Shown: positions 7,728-16,485, numbered from the stretch's first letter. The stretch is 64,000 bases of DNA from an uncultured bacterium (GCA_949840775.1 CATKXO010000008.1:27592-91591); one strand, 5' to 3'. Notes: generated from the letters alone by a model not told the origin. A program made the numbers and translations.

Positions 7728-9305
7728 ATGTGGAAGGTTATTATCGCGGATGATGAAAAGTTGATCTGCCGGCTGATCGAGACGCTGATCGACTGGGAAA
7801 CGCTGGACATGGAGATCGTGGGCAAGGCGGAGAACGGGCTGGAGGCCCTCCGGATGGTGGAGGAGCTCCATCCCCACCTGCTGATTACCGACATCCGTAT
7901 GCCGGGCTGTGACGGCCTGGAGCTGATCCGTCAGGCCCGGGAGCTCAGCCCGGACATTGAGATTGTCATTATCAGCGGCTACGCACACTTTGAATATGCC
8001 AAAACCGCCATCGCCTACGGCGTGGGCAGCTATATCCTAAAGCCCGTCAACCAGGCGGAGCTGAACAAGACTCTGCAAAAAATTGTGCTCCGGTTGGAGG
8101 AGCGGGGCAAACGGGAGCGGACGGAGGAAGACCGGGAGAGCGGCCAGTCCGCGCCCCAGCGGCGCAGGGAGGAGCTGCTCCGGGACCTGTTGGAAGGAAA
8201 AAGGGAGTTTACCGAGGAAGAGCTGGCCGAAAGTTATCAGTTTCACATCTGCGGATGTCAGCTCCAGACCTTTTTCCTCAAGCTGGACTTGGACGGGGAG
8301 GAGTTGAGCAATCCGGCCCGGACCATCATCCGTCAGAAGGCGGAGGAGATGTTCCAGGCCACTGTACTGCCTTCCTGTACCGAAGGCGCGCTGTTTCTCC
8401 GGAACTTCGCGGGCTACGGCCTGCTCAGCTACCCGCCCGGGGAGCAGGACCGGGTGCGCCACAGCCTGCGGGAGCTGCTCAAGCAGCTGGAGGCCAACAA
8501 AAGCCTGTTTGGAAAAGTGGAGTTCACCATCGGCCTGGGCCGGCCCATTCAAGAGGTCCGGGAGCTGGCCGGCTCCATGAATACCGCCCGGCTGGCGGCG
8601 GAGGAGCGGCTGATCGAGGGCCGGGGCCGGATGCTGGAGGATGTGCCGCCCGATTCCAGCCTGCCCAAGCAGGCAATCCTGAACCGCTACACCAAGCTGG
8701 TGGACCACGGGATCGACATCATCGACGGGGACACCCTGCGCCTGGCCCGGGAGAGCCTGCGGGCCGGGGTGCTGGCTGTGTCCAGAGTACGCGGGCGGGA
8801 GATTTTTGAGCTGGTGCTGGATGCGGGAAAAATTTTTTCTCTTCGGGCGGGCAGCAGCGATGAGGCAGCCCAGGCATTTCAGCAGCGCTGCGGCCAGTGC
8901 GGGCGGACAGAGCTGCTGTTCCGGGAGCTGGAACAGCTCCACACCCAAGTGCTCCGGGAGCTGAAGGAGCGGCAGGAGAACGAAACCACCCGCCCCATCC
9001 GCATGGCAAAGCAGTTTGTTCAGGAAAACTACGGGCGGAACATCACCTTGGAGGATGTGTGCGGGGCCGTCGGCTTCAGCTCCACCTACTTCAGCGCCCT
9101 GTTCAAAAAAGAGACCGGGGAGGGCTTTTCCAAGTACCTGACCCAGGTGCGGATCGACCGGGCCAAGGAGCTGCTGCGGGAGACCGGACTGTCCGTGGCG
9201 GAGGTGTGCGAGGCGGTGGGCTACAGCGACCGGAAGCACTTCACCCAGACCTTTCACAAGATGACCGGCGTAAATCCGGCGGAGTTCCGCCGGCTCTACG
9301 GCTGA
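7728..9305 (+). CDS. Response regulator, YesN type with AraC output domain
   Basis: 525 residues. The receiver domain (1-120) has the acidic pair DD at 8-9, the phosphorylated D55 in ITDIRMP, and the conserved lysine in ILKPV. A middle region of about 270 residues with helical repeats follows, then a C-terminal AraC-type double helix-turn-helix (about 425-525; QENYGRNITLEDVC, GFSSTYFSALFKKETG). The start is ATG 7728 with GGGAG eight bases upstream; an in-frame TTG at 7710 is less likely. Next to the YesM-type kinase, 12 bases apart. It probably activates the importer or isomerase genes in response to extracellular sugar. Confidence 0.93.
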   Translation: MWKVIIADDEKLICRLIETLIDWETLDMEIVGKAENGLEALRMVEELHPHLLITDIRMPGCDGLELIRQARELSPDIEIVIISGYAHFEYAKTAIAYGVGSYILKPVNQAELNKTLQKIVLRLEERGKRERTEEDRESGQSAPQRRREELLRDLLEGKREFTEEELAESYQFHICGCQLQTFFLKLDLDGEELSNPARTIIRQKAEEMFQATVLPSCTEGALFLRNFAGYGLLSYPPGEQDRVRHSLRELLKQLEANKSLFGKVEFTIGLGRPIQEVRELAGSMNTARLAAEERLIEGRGRMLEDVPPDSSLPKQAILNRYTKLVDHGIDIIDGDTLRLARESLRAGVLAVSRVRGREIFELVLDAGKIFSLRAGSSDEAAQAFQQRCGQCGRTELLFRELEQLHTQVLRELKERQENETTRPIRMAKQFVQENYGRNITLEDVCGAVGFSSTYFSALFKKETGEGFSKYLTQVRIDRAKELLRETGLSVAEVCEAVGYSDRKHFTQTFHKMTGVNPAEFRRLYG

Positions 9306-9317
9306 CAGGAGAGGGCA

Positions 9318-10376
9318 ATGAAAAACGACAGGTTGCGATATTTGTCCCACCGGCTCCTGGCCGCGGGCCTGACGGCCGTCCTGCTCCATCTCTGCCTGCT
9401 GCTCTTCCTCTGCGCGGCGGCGAAGGACCTGGGCGGGCGCTGGTGGGAGCTGGCCGCCATGGGGGCGGCGGGACTGCTCCTTTTGGTGTGTTGGACCACA
9501 GTGTGGATCATCCGGCCGTTTCTCCGGCTGGAAAAGGAGACCCGGCTGTTTTTGGAGGGGCACGCTCCGAATGGCCTGCTGCGGGAGGAACATGTCTTCT
9601 TTACCCCCGCCGGCCGTCAGACCTGGGAGTGCCTGCAGGGGCTGCTGGACTCCTCAGAGCTGATGAAGATGAACAAGCGGCAGGCCCAGTACCTGGCCCT
9701 GCAAAACCAGATCAACCCCCATTTCCTCTACAACACCCTGGAGAGCATCCGAAGCGAGGCCCTGATTGCGGGACTGACCGGTCTGGCGGAGATGACGGAG
9801 GCCTTAGCCAGCTTCTTCCGCTATACCATCAGCAAAGTGGAGAATCTGGTGTCGGTGGAGGAGGAGCTGCAAAACTGCGAGACCTATTTCAAGATTCAAC
9901 AGTACCGCTTTGCGGAGCGCCTCCAGCTCACCGTCGAATGTGACAGCGCAGAGCGGGAGGAAATTTACAACTGCCGCCTGCCCAAGCTGAGTATGCAGCC
10001 CATTTTGGAAAACAGCATCATCCATGGCACCGAGTGTAAAATCGGCACCGGGCACCTGAAAATCCATCTGGAGCGGACGGGCAAGCTGCTGCTCATCCGA
10101 ATCTCCGACGACGGGGTGGGGATGGATGAGCAGACCCTGGCCAGAATGAATGGACAGCTGCAAAAAAAAGTCCGGGCCGCCGCGTCTCAGGACGGCCAGA
10201 CCCAGGGCGGCATTGCCCTGCGCAACGTGAACAACCGGATCCAGCTGCTGTTTGGAGAGGAATACGGCCTGCGGGTGTTTTCCATGCCCGGGGTGGGAAC
10301 CGATGTGGAGATTCTGCTGCCGGCTATCACCAGCGACAGGGATGTCCCCAATAAGGAGGCGCTGCGCTCCCTGTAG
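9318..10376 (+). CDS. YesM-type histidine kinase lacking an extracellular sensor domain
   Basis: 352 residues. Two membrane segments (about 12-35 and 43-66) are separated by only some eight residues, so there is essentially no extracellular domain; typical YesM kinases have about 250 residues there and are near 580 long. The His_kinase domain has the phospho-accepting H135 in QINPHFLYNTLE, and the HATPase part shows the N box ILENSIIHG, G1 box DDGVGMD and GIALRNVNNR. RBS AGGAGAG precedes ATG 9318. Being blind on its own, it presumably receives its signal through a partner membrane protein or through the adjacent ABC-like protein. Confidence 0.92.
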   Translation: MKNDRLRYLSHRLLAAGLTAVLLHLCLLLFLCAAAKDLGGRWWELAAMGAAGLLLLVCWTTVWIIRPFLRLEKETRLFLEGHAPNGLLREEHVFFTPAGRQTWECLQGLLDSSELMKMNKRQAQYLALQNQINPHFLYNTLESIRSEALIAGLTGLAEMTEALASFFRYTISKVENLVSVEEELQNCETYFKIQQYRFAERLQLTVECDSAEREEIYNCRLPKLSMQPILENSIIHGTECKIGTGHLKIHLERTGKLLLIRISDDGVGMDEQTLARMNGQLQKKVRAAASQDGQTQGGIALRNVNNRIQLLFGEEYGLRVFSMPGVGTDVEILLPAITSDRDVPNKEALRSL

Positions 10377-10384
10377 GAGGGTAT

Positions 10385-11914
10385 ATGCGAAACGAGATAC
10401 TGCGAATGGATCAGGTGACCTATGAGACCCAGGGCGTCACCCAGCTGGACAATTTCAGCCTGTCGGTGTGGGAGGGGGAAATTTTGGGGCTGGTCCCCGT
10501 GAACAACTGGGGGGTAGAGGCCCTGCTCTCTCTGCTGACCCAAAACCTTCCCCTGCGGTATGGATATGTTCATTACAACGAAAGGCTGGTAAATGACTGG
10601 CACAGCCACCGCAGAGGGGGAAACCGGGTCAGCGTGATTCGGAATGAGAGCTGTCTGGCCAAGGACCTGACGGTGGCTGACAACATCTTTGTCCTGCGTC
10701 CGGGGTTCAAAAAATGGCACATCCGCCCCCGTATCCTCCGGGAGCAGCTGACCCCCTTTATCCAGGAGGTGGGTGTCCCCATCCGGGCGGACGCCTATAT
10801 CGACAGCCTGACCACCTTTCAGCGGTTTGTGGTGGAGCTGCTAAAGGCGGTAGTGGCAGGCAGCCGGCTGATCGTGCTGGAAAACGCGGATGCCTTCATC
10901 AGTGAGAGCGAGCTGGCCAAGCTCCAGGAGATTTTACTGCACTACGCCGGTAAGGGCATCTCCTTTCTCTACCTCTCCGCCCATTTTGAGGAAACCCTGC
11001 GCTTCTGTCACCGGACGGCCCTGATGTCCAATGGACGCATCTTAAAATGCTTTGACCTGAAAAGCGGCAGCGCGGATATCCTGTCCCTGCCCTGTGTGGG
11101 GGACTACGACCGCTGGATCCGGGCCCATCTGGAGGAGCCGGTCCGGGAGCAGGCAGACAGGCCCATGCTGGAGCTGCGCGCCCTGTGCTGCGGGAACCTC
11201 CAGGATGTAGACCTGCGGGTAAATGCCGGGGAGTGTATCGTGGTGCAGGATACGGACGGCTGCGCTCTGAGCGACTTTCTCGCCGTTTTAGCGCGCGGGC
11301 AGCCGGAAAGCGGGCAGCTTTTGGTGGGGGGAAGGCCCCTGCGCTCCGGTCTGGACCGGAGCATTGCCATTGTCCAGGAGCGGCCTACAGAAACCATGCT
11401 GTTTTACAGCATGAGCTATATGGACAATCTGTGCTTCAATATGGATCACCGTTTCCCGAAAATCTGGCTGTCAAAGGGGATTCGCAGGAGCATCCGGGAG
11501 GAGTATGCCCCCCTTCTGGGGGCGGAAGTCTTTGACAGACGAATCAATGAACTGACCAACCGGCAGAAATATGATCTGGTGTATACCAGGCTGCTGCTTC
11601 AGCGGCCCAAGGTGGTGTTCTGCATCCATCCCTTCAAGAAGGCGGAGGTATCTATCCGAAGCCATCTGTGGGAGCTGATAGAGCGGCTTTTGGAGCGGGA
11701 TATTGCGGTGGTAATCCTTGCGGTAAACCTGGCCGACTCGCTGGCCCTTGCGGACCGGCTGGTCCGCCTGCGGAAGGGGGCGGTCCACGAGGTCTACCGG
11801 CGTGAGGACTTCACACGGCTGCCCGCCAATACTCCGTGGCTGTATCTCTACCGGGAAAAATATTCAAATATGGAAAGAAAGGTCGATATGTATGAAACGT
11901 TCCGAAATCAATAA
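10385..11914 (+). CDS. Degenerate two-domain ABC ATPase (RbsA-like pseudo-enzyme)
   Basis: 509 residues, same size and two-domain layout as the RbsA-type ATPase at 3195, but every catalytic motif is changed. Domain 1: the P-loop region reads PVNNWGVEALL (about 38-48) with no GKST; signature LTTFQRF; Walker B LIVLENADA with the metal aspartate lost; the switch histidine region reads YLSAHF. Domain 2: P-loop region QDTDGCALSDF, signature LTNRQKYD, Walker B position VVFCIHPF. It should not hydrolyse ATP. The frame is intact and codon usage normal, so it is a maintained protein, not a pseudogene. It follows the kinase by 8 bases and overlaps the isomerase by 23 bases. Likely a regulatory subunit linking a permease to the kinase. 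Confidence 0.85.
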   Translation: MRNEILRMDQVTYETQGVTQLDNFSLSVWEGEILGLVPVNNWGVEALLSLLTQNLPLRYGYVHYNERLVNDWHSHRRGGNRVSVIRNESCLAKDLTVADNIFVLRPGFKKWHIRPRILREQLTPFIQEVGVPIRADAYIDSLTTFQRFVVELLKAVVAGSRLIVLENADAFISESELAKLQEILLHYAGKGISFLYLSAHFEETLRFCHRTALMSNGRILKCFDLKSGSADILSLPCVGDYDRWIRAHLEEPVREQADRPMLELRALCCGNLQDVDLRVNAGECIVVQDTDGCALSDFLAVLARGQPESGQLLVGGRPLRSGLDRSIAIVQERPTETMLFYSMSYMDNLCFNMDHRFPKIWLSKGIRRSIREEYAPLLGAEVFDRRINELTNRQKYDLVYTRLLLQRPKVVFCIHPFKKAEVSIRSHLWELIERLLERDIAVVILAVNLADSLALADRLVRLRKGAVHEVYRREDFTRLPANTPWLYLYREKYSNMERKVDMYETFRNQ

Positions 11915-12578
11915 GGCGCTCAAGGAGCTGGAGGCCATGTGTGTCCAATACCGCTTTGCCCTGCCGCCCTTCTGCCATTTCACTCCGGAGCAGTGGAAGG
12001 AACTGGGACACGAGTACGACGAGGTCCGGGACTGTATGCTGGGCTGGGACATCACCGACTACGGCAAGGGGGACTTTGACCGCTTCGGCTTTTCCCTGAT
12101 CACCATCCGCAACGGCAACCGGGCCATGGCGGACAAGTACCCCAAGGTGTACGCCGAGAAGCTGCTCTATCTGAAGGAGGGCCAGTATGCCCCCAACCAC
12201 TTCCACTGGTATAAGACCGAGGACATTATCAACCGGGGCGGCGGGAACGTGCTCATCCGGGTGTACAACTCCCTGCCCGACGAGGAGATTGACTACAGCT
12301 CCGACGTGACCGTCCATACCGATGGGCGCACCTACACCGTCCCCGCAGGAACCCAGGTGCGGCTCACGCCCGGGGAGAGCATCCACATCCAGCAGAGGCT
12401 GTACCACGACTTCTCCGTGGAGGAGGGGTCCGGCCCTGTCCTGCTGGGCGAGGTGAGCCAGTGCAACGACGACAACACGGATAACCGCTTCAACCCGCCT
12501 GTGGGCCGCTTCCCCGCCATTGAGGAGGACGAGCCCCCCTATCGTTTACTGTGCAACGAGTACCCGCCGGCCCAATGA
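11892..12578 (+). CDS. D-lyxose isomerase (YdaE-like cupin)
   Basis: 228 residues, typical of the D-lyxose ketol-isomerase family (Pfam PF07385 type), metal-dependent cupins that interconvert D-lyxose and D-xylulose and also D-mannose and D-fructose. The cupin metal motif is visible as NHFHWYKTEDIINRGGGN, with another histidine in ESIHIQQRLYHDF. The chosen start is ATG 11892, which overlaps the end of the pseudo-ATPase gene in another frame. Last gene of the rightward set. It gives the strongest hint to the imported sugar: D-lyxose, D-mannose or a related aldose. Confidence 0.85.
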   Translation: MKRSEINKALKELEAMCVQYRFALPPFCHFTPEQWKELGHEYDEVRDCMLGWDITDYGKGDFDRFGFSLITIRNGNRAMADKYPKVYAEKLLYLKEGQYAPNHFHWYKTEDIINRGGGNVLIRVYNSLPDEEIDYSSDVTVHTDGRTYTVPAGTQVRLTPGESIHIQQRLYHDFSVEEGSGPVLLGEVSQCNDDNTDNRFNPPVGRFPAIEEDEPPYRLLCNEYPPAQ

Positions 12579-12637
12579 TTGCCCGCAATACTGCGACCGC
12601 ACCCGAAGCAAAGACTGCAAAGCTGGGGGGGGGGAAT

Positions 12638-13876
12638 TTACGCCTGCTCCAGCTGCTGAAATACCTTTTTGGACCTCAATGCCACCAGGCCAGACAGAAC
12701 CGCCGCCCCCAGCAGGACGGTCCAGGGGGGCAGGGCGTCGAAGAGGAGGCCGTACCCCAGCTGTCCCAGGGGTGAGGCGCAGTTGGCCACCGCCTGGATG
12801 CAGGCGATCACCTTGCCCAGTAGCTGGCCGGGCACCTGGGCCTGGACCAGGGTGAGGAGGACCACGGTGAACAGCATGGCGGCGGCCATGGCCAGCATGG
12901 ACATGACTGTTATCAGCCAGTAGCTGGCAAGGACGGGCATACCGGGCAGGACAGACAGCCCCATCGCCCCCGCCGCCCCGGCGCAGAAGAGCAGACAGAC
13001 GGAGCTGTGCCGGGGTTTCAGCCGTGTGCCCAGGAGGCCCGCAAGAAGGCCGCCCAAAAGGCCGCCCAGACTCATGACTGCCTGGGTCAGGCCCAGGGCA
13101 GCGTCGCTCCTATGCAGCACCTGGGCCACAATGGCGGGGATGCCCACAATCATCACCGCCGACAAAATCAGGTTGAAGGCGGACAGCACCAGCGTCACCG
13201 ATAAAAACACGGGCCGCTCCCGGGAGATGTACCGCCAGCTCTCCCCCAGGTCCTTCCCCACGGTGGCCAGCACCCCGGCGTCACGGGGCCGCCTCTCGTG
13301 GGGGATGCGGATGAAAATTTCCATGACAGCCGAGCAGAAGAAGCACACCCCGCCGATGGTCAGGATGGGCCCCAGTCCCCACAGGCCGAAGATGACGCCC
13401 CCCAGAGCGGGCCCCAGGAGGTTGGCCAGGGTGGAGATCATGTTGATGACCGCGTTGCCCTGGGTGAGCCTGTCGGGGGCCAGGAGCAGGGGCAGGCTGG
13501 CCTGGACCGCCGGCTGGTAGGCCCCGGCGATGGCGTAGAGGAGCATCAGCGTGACGATGACCAGGGGGACCAGAGGGGCCCTGCCCCACAGCAGGACGTA
13601 GCACGCCGTCAGCCCTGCGGTGAGGAAGTCCAGCCCCGCCATGATGCGGCCCTTGTGGACCCGGTCCGCCGCCGTCCCGCCGATGGGGCCCATCAGGATC
13701 ATGGGCAGGAAGGAGCAGGCGTTCACCGCCCCAAACAGGGCGATAGAGCCCGTCTCCCGCAGCAGGTACAGGGGCAGGGCGAAGTGGAGGATGGCGTTGC
13801 CGAACAGAGAGATGATCTGCCCGATGAGCACCAGGGTGAAATCCCGGGTGAACAGGGCGCTTTTTTGTGTTTCCAT
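12638..13876 (-). CDS. MFS exporter (MFS_3, drug/macrolide efflux type)
   Basis: 412 residues with about twelve hydrophobic segments. Loop 2-3 carries the MFS motif GPIGGTAADRVHKGR (residues about 65-79), and the family resembles EntS/MefA-like exporters. The start is the ATG at 13876 with GGAAGGAG upstream; an upstream extension would have no ribosome site. The gene is preceded by an inverted repeat (13897-13917) related to the one before the neighbouring TetR gene, so it is probably repressed by that TetR protein and induced by its substrate. It converges with the isomerase gene; a run of ten G's lies just past its stop. The substrate is unknown. Confidence 0.9.
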   Translation of the reverse strand: METQKSALFTRDFTLVLIGQIISLFGNAILHFALPLYLLRETGSIALFGAVNACSFLPMILMGPIGGTAADRVHKGRIMAGLDFLTAGLTACYVLLWGRAPLVPLVIVTLMLLYAIAGAYQPAVQASLPLLLAPDRLTQGNAVINMISTLANLLGPALGGVIFGLWGLGPILTIGGVCFFCSAVMEIFIRIPHERRPRDAGVLATVGKDLGESWRYISRERPVFLSVTLVLSAFNLILSAVMIVGIPAIVAQVLHRSDAALGLTQAVMSLGGLLGGLLAGLLGTRLKPRHSSVCLLFCAGAAGAMGLSVLPGMPVLASYWLITVMSMLAMAAAMLFTVVLLTLVQAQVPGQLLGKVIACIQAVANCASPLGQLGYGLLFDALPPWTVLLGAAVLSGLVALRSKKVFQQLEQA

Positions 13877-13896
13877 AAGGTACTCCTTCCTTATTA

Positions 13897-13917
13897 AAAC
13901 CGACCGTCGGTTTGTAT
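13897..13917. promoter_or_regulatory. Candidate TetR operator before the MFS gene
   Basis: A 17-base palindrome AAACCGACCGTCGGTTT (13897-13913). Over 13898-13917 it matches 16 of 20 positions of the palindromic region 14656-14675 in front of the TetR gene. The shared pattern is ACnGACCGnCGGTnTGTAT. Confidence 0.7.
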
Positions 13918-13928
13918 ATAGGGTTAAT

Positions 13929-13997
13929 GTAGGGGCGGGTATTACCCGCCCGCTCTGACGAAATACGCTCATTCGGGCGGATGATATCCGCCCCTAC
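13929..13997. repeat. REPIN-like paired palindrome, copy 1
   Basis: Left arm GTAGGGGCGGGTATTACCCG and right arm CGGATGATATCCGCCCCTAC face each other over about 25 bases. It lies between the TetR stop and the MFS operator. Each arm is itself a hairpin. It belongs to the repeat family described under findings. Confidence 0.8.
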
Positions 13998-14000
13998 AGG

Positions 14001-14636
14001 TCATGTCCTGCAAAGGGCCACTATAGCGTCGATGATATCCTCGTCCAGCAGCTCAAAGCCGTACTGCCGGGTGAACTGGTTATAGAAATCGCACCGGGCC
14101 CGGACCTGCTCAGGGGTGCTGGGGCGGAGGACGGGGTGGAGCCACAGGTCGGACAGGAGCAGAAGCACCTCGGCCAGCTGCTCCGGGTAGTCGGCGTGAA
14201 TGGAGCCGTCGGCGATGCCCTCCCGCAGGATGGGCAGGGCGTAGTGGGGGGCGGCCTCCTCCAAAATGCTCTGCATCTGAAGGGCCATGAACCTGGGGTT
14301 CTCGATGAGGAAGGGCAGCATGTGAACGATGCCGCCCTGGAAGGACAGGAGCACAGCGGAGCGGCACATCTCCCGCAGCTTCTCTGCCCCGGTGAGGCCC
14401 TTCCTGTCCCGGATTTCCGCCAGGATGGCGGTGTTGTGCTCCCCCATCCGGTCCGCCACGGCGATGAGAATAGCCTCCTTGGAGGCGAAGTGGTGGTAGA
14501 TGGCCCCCTTGGACAGATGGGTGGCGTCGATGATGTCCTGGAGGGTAGTTTTGTCGTAGCCCTTTTGGAGAAAGAGCTTGGCCGCGGTGTCTAGAATGAG
14601 CTGTACGGTCTGTTCGGGGTGCTTGTTCCGGGCCAT
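14001..14636 (-). CDS. TetR-family repressor
   Basis: 211 residues. The N-terminal helix-turn-helix (about 8-55) reads ILDTAAKLFLQKGYDKTT then IIDATHLSKGAIYHHF, a clear TetR_N domain. The C-terminal ligand domain is not recognisable. The start is ATG 14636 with AGGAGG seven bases upstream. It is oriented toward the MFS gene and its own 5' region holds a perfect 21-base palindrome, so it most likely represses itself and the exporter. Confidence 0.92.
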   Translation of the reverse strand: MARNKHPEQTVQLILDTAAKLFLQKGYDKTTLQDIIDATHLSKGAIYHHFASKEAILIAVADRMGEHNTAILAEIRDRKGLTGAEKLREMCRSAVLLSFQGGIVHMLPFLIENPRFMALQMQSILEEAAPHYALPILREGIADGSIHADYPEQLAEVLLLLSDLWLHPVLRPSTPEQVRARCDFYNQFTRQYGFELLDEDIIDAIVALCRT

Positions 14637-14654
14637 GGGGGACCCTCCTTCCAG

Positions 14655-14675
14655 ATACAGACCGGCGGTCTGTAT
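14655..14675. promoter_or_regulatory. TetR operator before its own gene
   Basis: A 21-base palindrome with one central unpaired base; its core is ACAGACCGGCGGTCTGT (14657-14673). It overlaps the likely promoter of the TetR gene and is similar to the site at 13897-13917. Confidence 0.8.
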
Positions 14676-14701
14676 TATTTTAGCATGGGAAATAACGGTT
14701 G

Positions 14702-15181
14702 TCAAGAGAATGCGGGATAGGACCCGGTGTAGATATGATATATTTGTGCGGCCATATAGTCTTCCAATGATTTTTCATCTTCCGAGAGCAGAGCGCCTGC
14801 TTCACAGTATCGGGACAATACATCCAAATGGTCGGGCCGCTGTTCAAATGCCCGCAGGCTGTTGCAGTGTTTTTTGACTGCCTCATAGCCCATCTCCATT
14901 GTATTGTAAGCATATATATCACACATAAACGGGTAATCGAGCGCGGTCAGGAGGAGAGCGCCGGTGGTCATGTGCTCCAAGATTTCGTCCGGGACCTGAC
15001 ATGCCTTCGTGCGGGCGATTACACCGCCCAGGTCGAGCCACTCCTGGGTGCCCGGCAAAATGGGATACTCATAGGGGGTGTCGATGGTGTAGGGCGACAC
15101 GGGAGGCTTGGAAGCGGCCACCGCCCACAGGGCCAGGACGCTGACCGCAAGAAACACGGCTGTGGAAATTTTGTTGCGCAT
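14702..15181 (-). CDS. Hypothetical exported or membrane-anchored protein
   Basis: 159 residues; no family recognised. An N-terminal hydrophobic stretch (about residues 7-25, STAVFLAVSVLALWAVAAS) is a signal peptide or anchor; there is no lipobox. The rest is helical and acidic, with three cysteines (one in CDIYAYN). The ATG at 15181 has AAAAGGAG upstream. It follows the DUF815 ATPase by 25 bases, so the two form an operon. Function unknown. Confidence 0.75.
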   Translation of the reverse strand: MRNKISTAVFLAVSVLALWAVAASKPPVSPYTIDTPYEYPILPGTQEWLDLGGVIARTKACQVPDEILEHMTTGALLLTALDYPFMCDIYAYNTMEMGYEAVKKHCNSLRAFEQRPDHLDVLSRYCEAGALLSEDEKSLEDYMAAQIYHIYTGSYPAFS

Positions 15182-15206
15182 GTGGCGCTCCTTTTCTCCA
15201 GCGGGC

Positions 15207-16406
15207 TTATACATTCAGGCTGGCTACAAATTGCCTTGCCACCCGGGGGGTGCGGCCAGCGTGGCGGATTTCCCAGGTCATGGCCTGGGCGTGGAGGCGG
15301 TCGGCGGGGATGTCGATTCCTGCCTGGGCGGCCAGATGGTCCACCAGGGCCAAGTAGTCCGCCTTGTTCATGGTCAGGTAGGGGATGCGCAGGCCGAAGC
15401 GCTCGGCCAGGGCGGTCTTTTCCGAGATGGTCTCAAAGGTGTCCACCTCGTCCCCCGCCCGGTCGGAGAAGGTCTGGCGCACCAGGTGCCGCCGGTTGGA
15501 GGTGGCGCAGATGCACACGTTGACGGGCCGCTTCTCCAGGGTGCCCTCCAGAATGGTCTTGAGGGTGGAGTAGGTCTTGTCGTCCTGGTCGAAGGCCAGG
15601 TCGTCGATGAACAGGATAAACTTCTGCCGCCGGCTGGCCAGGGAGCGGATGAGGTCGGGCATGCCGGTAAGGTTCTCCTTCTCCACCTCGATGAGGCGCA
15701 GGTCCTCCATGTCGGGGAGGTAGAGCATGGACTTCACCGTGGCCGACTTGCCGGTGCCCCCGTCGCCGAAGAGCAGGACGTTGTTGGCCTGCCGCCCCGC
15801 CATCATCAGGCGGGTGTTCTGCTCCACCTGGCCCCGCTGGTGCTCGTAGCCCAGCAGGTCCTCGGGCCGGGGACAGTCCGGGTCGGCCACCGGGATCAGC
15901 ATACCGTCCTCCCACAGGAAGGCCCGGTATTTGGCAAACTCCCCCGCCCCGTGGTCCCGGTAGAATTGGGTAACGCTGTCAAAGTTGAAGGGGGCCGCCG
16001 CCCGCCACCGGGGCAGGCCGGCCAGCACCGGGGCAAACTCGTTGCCCAGCAGGGGCTTCATGGCGTCGATGAAGCGGTCGCAGTCGGTTTCGGCCAGCAG
16101 GACCAGGGTGTCGATGTCCCGCCGGGCGGCGTTCTCCAGGGCGGGGTCGGACTTCCCCTGGTCGATGAGCCGGGAGTAGGGGGTCTCGTTGTACCGAAGC
16201 CAGTCCCACAGCCAGTCGCCCAGGCCCTCGTAGCCGTCTGAGCGCAGGACGTGGAACCGGGAGACGTATTCCTCCAGGGCCTCCTCCCCGTTTTTCTGAT
16301 ACAGGGCGTCCAGCATCATCCAAATGCCGCCAAGGACGGTGGTGTTGGTTACCTCCCGATAGGCGGATATCCCCCGCAGGGCGGCACGTAAGGCGTTCAG
16401 TTCCAT
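15207..16406 (-). CDS. DUF815-family AAA+ ATPase
   Basis: 399 residues. Walker A GDGGTGKS is at 214-221 and Walker B FILFIDDLAF near 266-275, with a sensor-like CICATSNRRHLV segment. The whole C-terminal half (VEKENLTGMPDLI onward) matches the DUF815 family of predicted ATPases. The N-terminal 170 residues are helical. Start ATG 16406 has GGGAGA upstream; an ATG at 16421 is an alternative. Role unknown; the family is widespread and single-copy in Clostridia. Confidence 0.88.
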   Translation of the reverse strand: MELNALRAALRGISAYREVTNTTVLGGIWMMLDALYQKNGEEALEEYVSRFHVLRSDGYEGLGDWLWDWLRYNETPYSRLIDQGKSDPALENAARRDIDTLVLLAETDCDRFIDAMKPLLGNEFAPVLAGLPRWRAAAPFNFDSVTQFYRDHGAGEFAKYRAFLWEDGMLIPVADPDCPRPEDLLGYEHQRGQVEQNTRLMMAGRQANNVLLFGDGGTGKSATVKSMLYLPDMEDLRLIEVEKENLTGMPDLIRSLASRRQKFILFIDDLAFDQDDKTYSTLKTILEGTLEKRPVNVCICATSNRRHLVRQTFSDRAGDEVDTFETISEKTALAERFGLRIPYLTMNKADYLALVDHLAAQAGIDIPADRLHAQAMTWEIRHAGRTPRVARQFVASLNV

Positions 16407-16456
16407 GATAATCTCTCCCATTTGAGTTTTTTCCATTTTACCGGGAGATTGCGGCC

Positions 16457-16485
16457 TTGTCAACATGGAAAGGACATGATACAAT
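16457..16485 (+). promoter_or_regulatory. Promoter of dusB-sigma operon
   Basis: TTGTCA (16457-16462) and TACAAT (16480-16485) with 17 bases between. Transcription would start near 16492, giving a leader of about 150 bases that includes the repeat hairpins at 16506-16612. Confidence 0.65.

Noticed and set aside
12625-12634. A run of ten G's after the MFS gene
   Set aside because: Could be a slippage site, but it is intergenic past a stop codon and may also be a sequencing error; no functional claim made.
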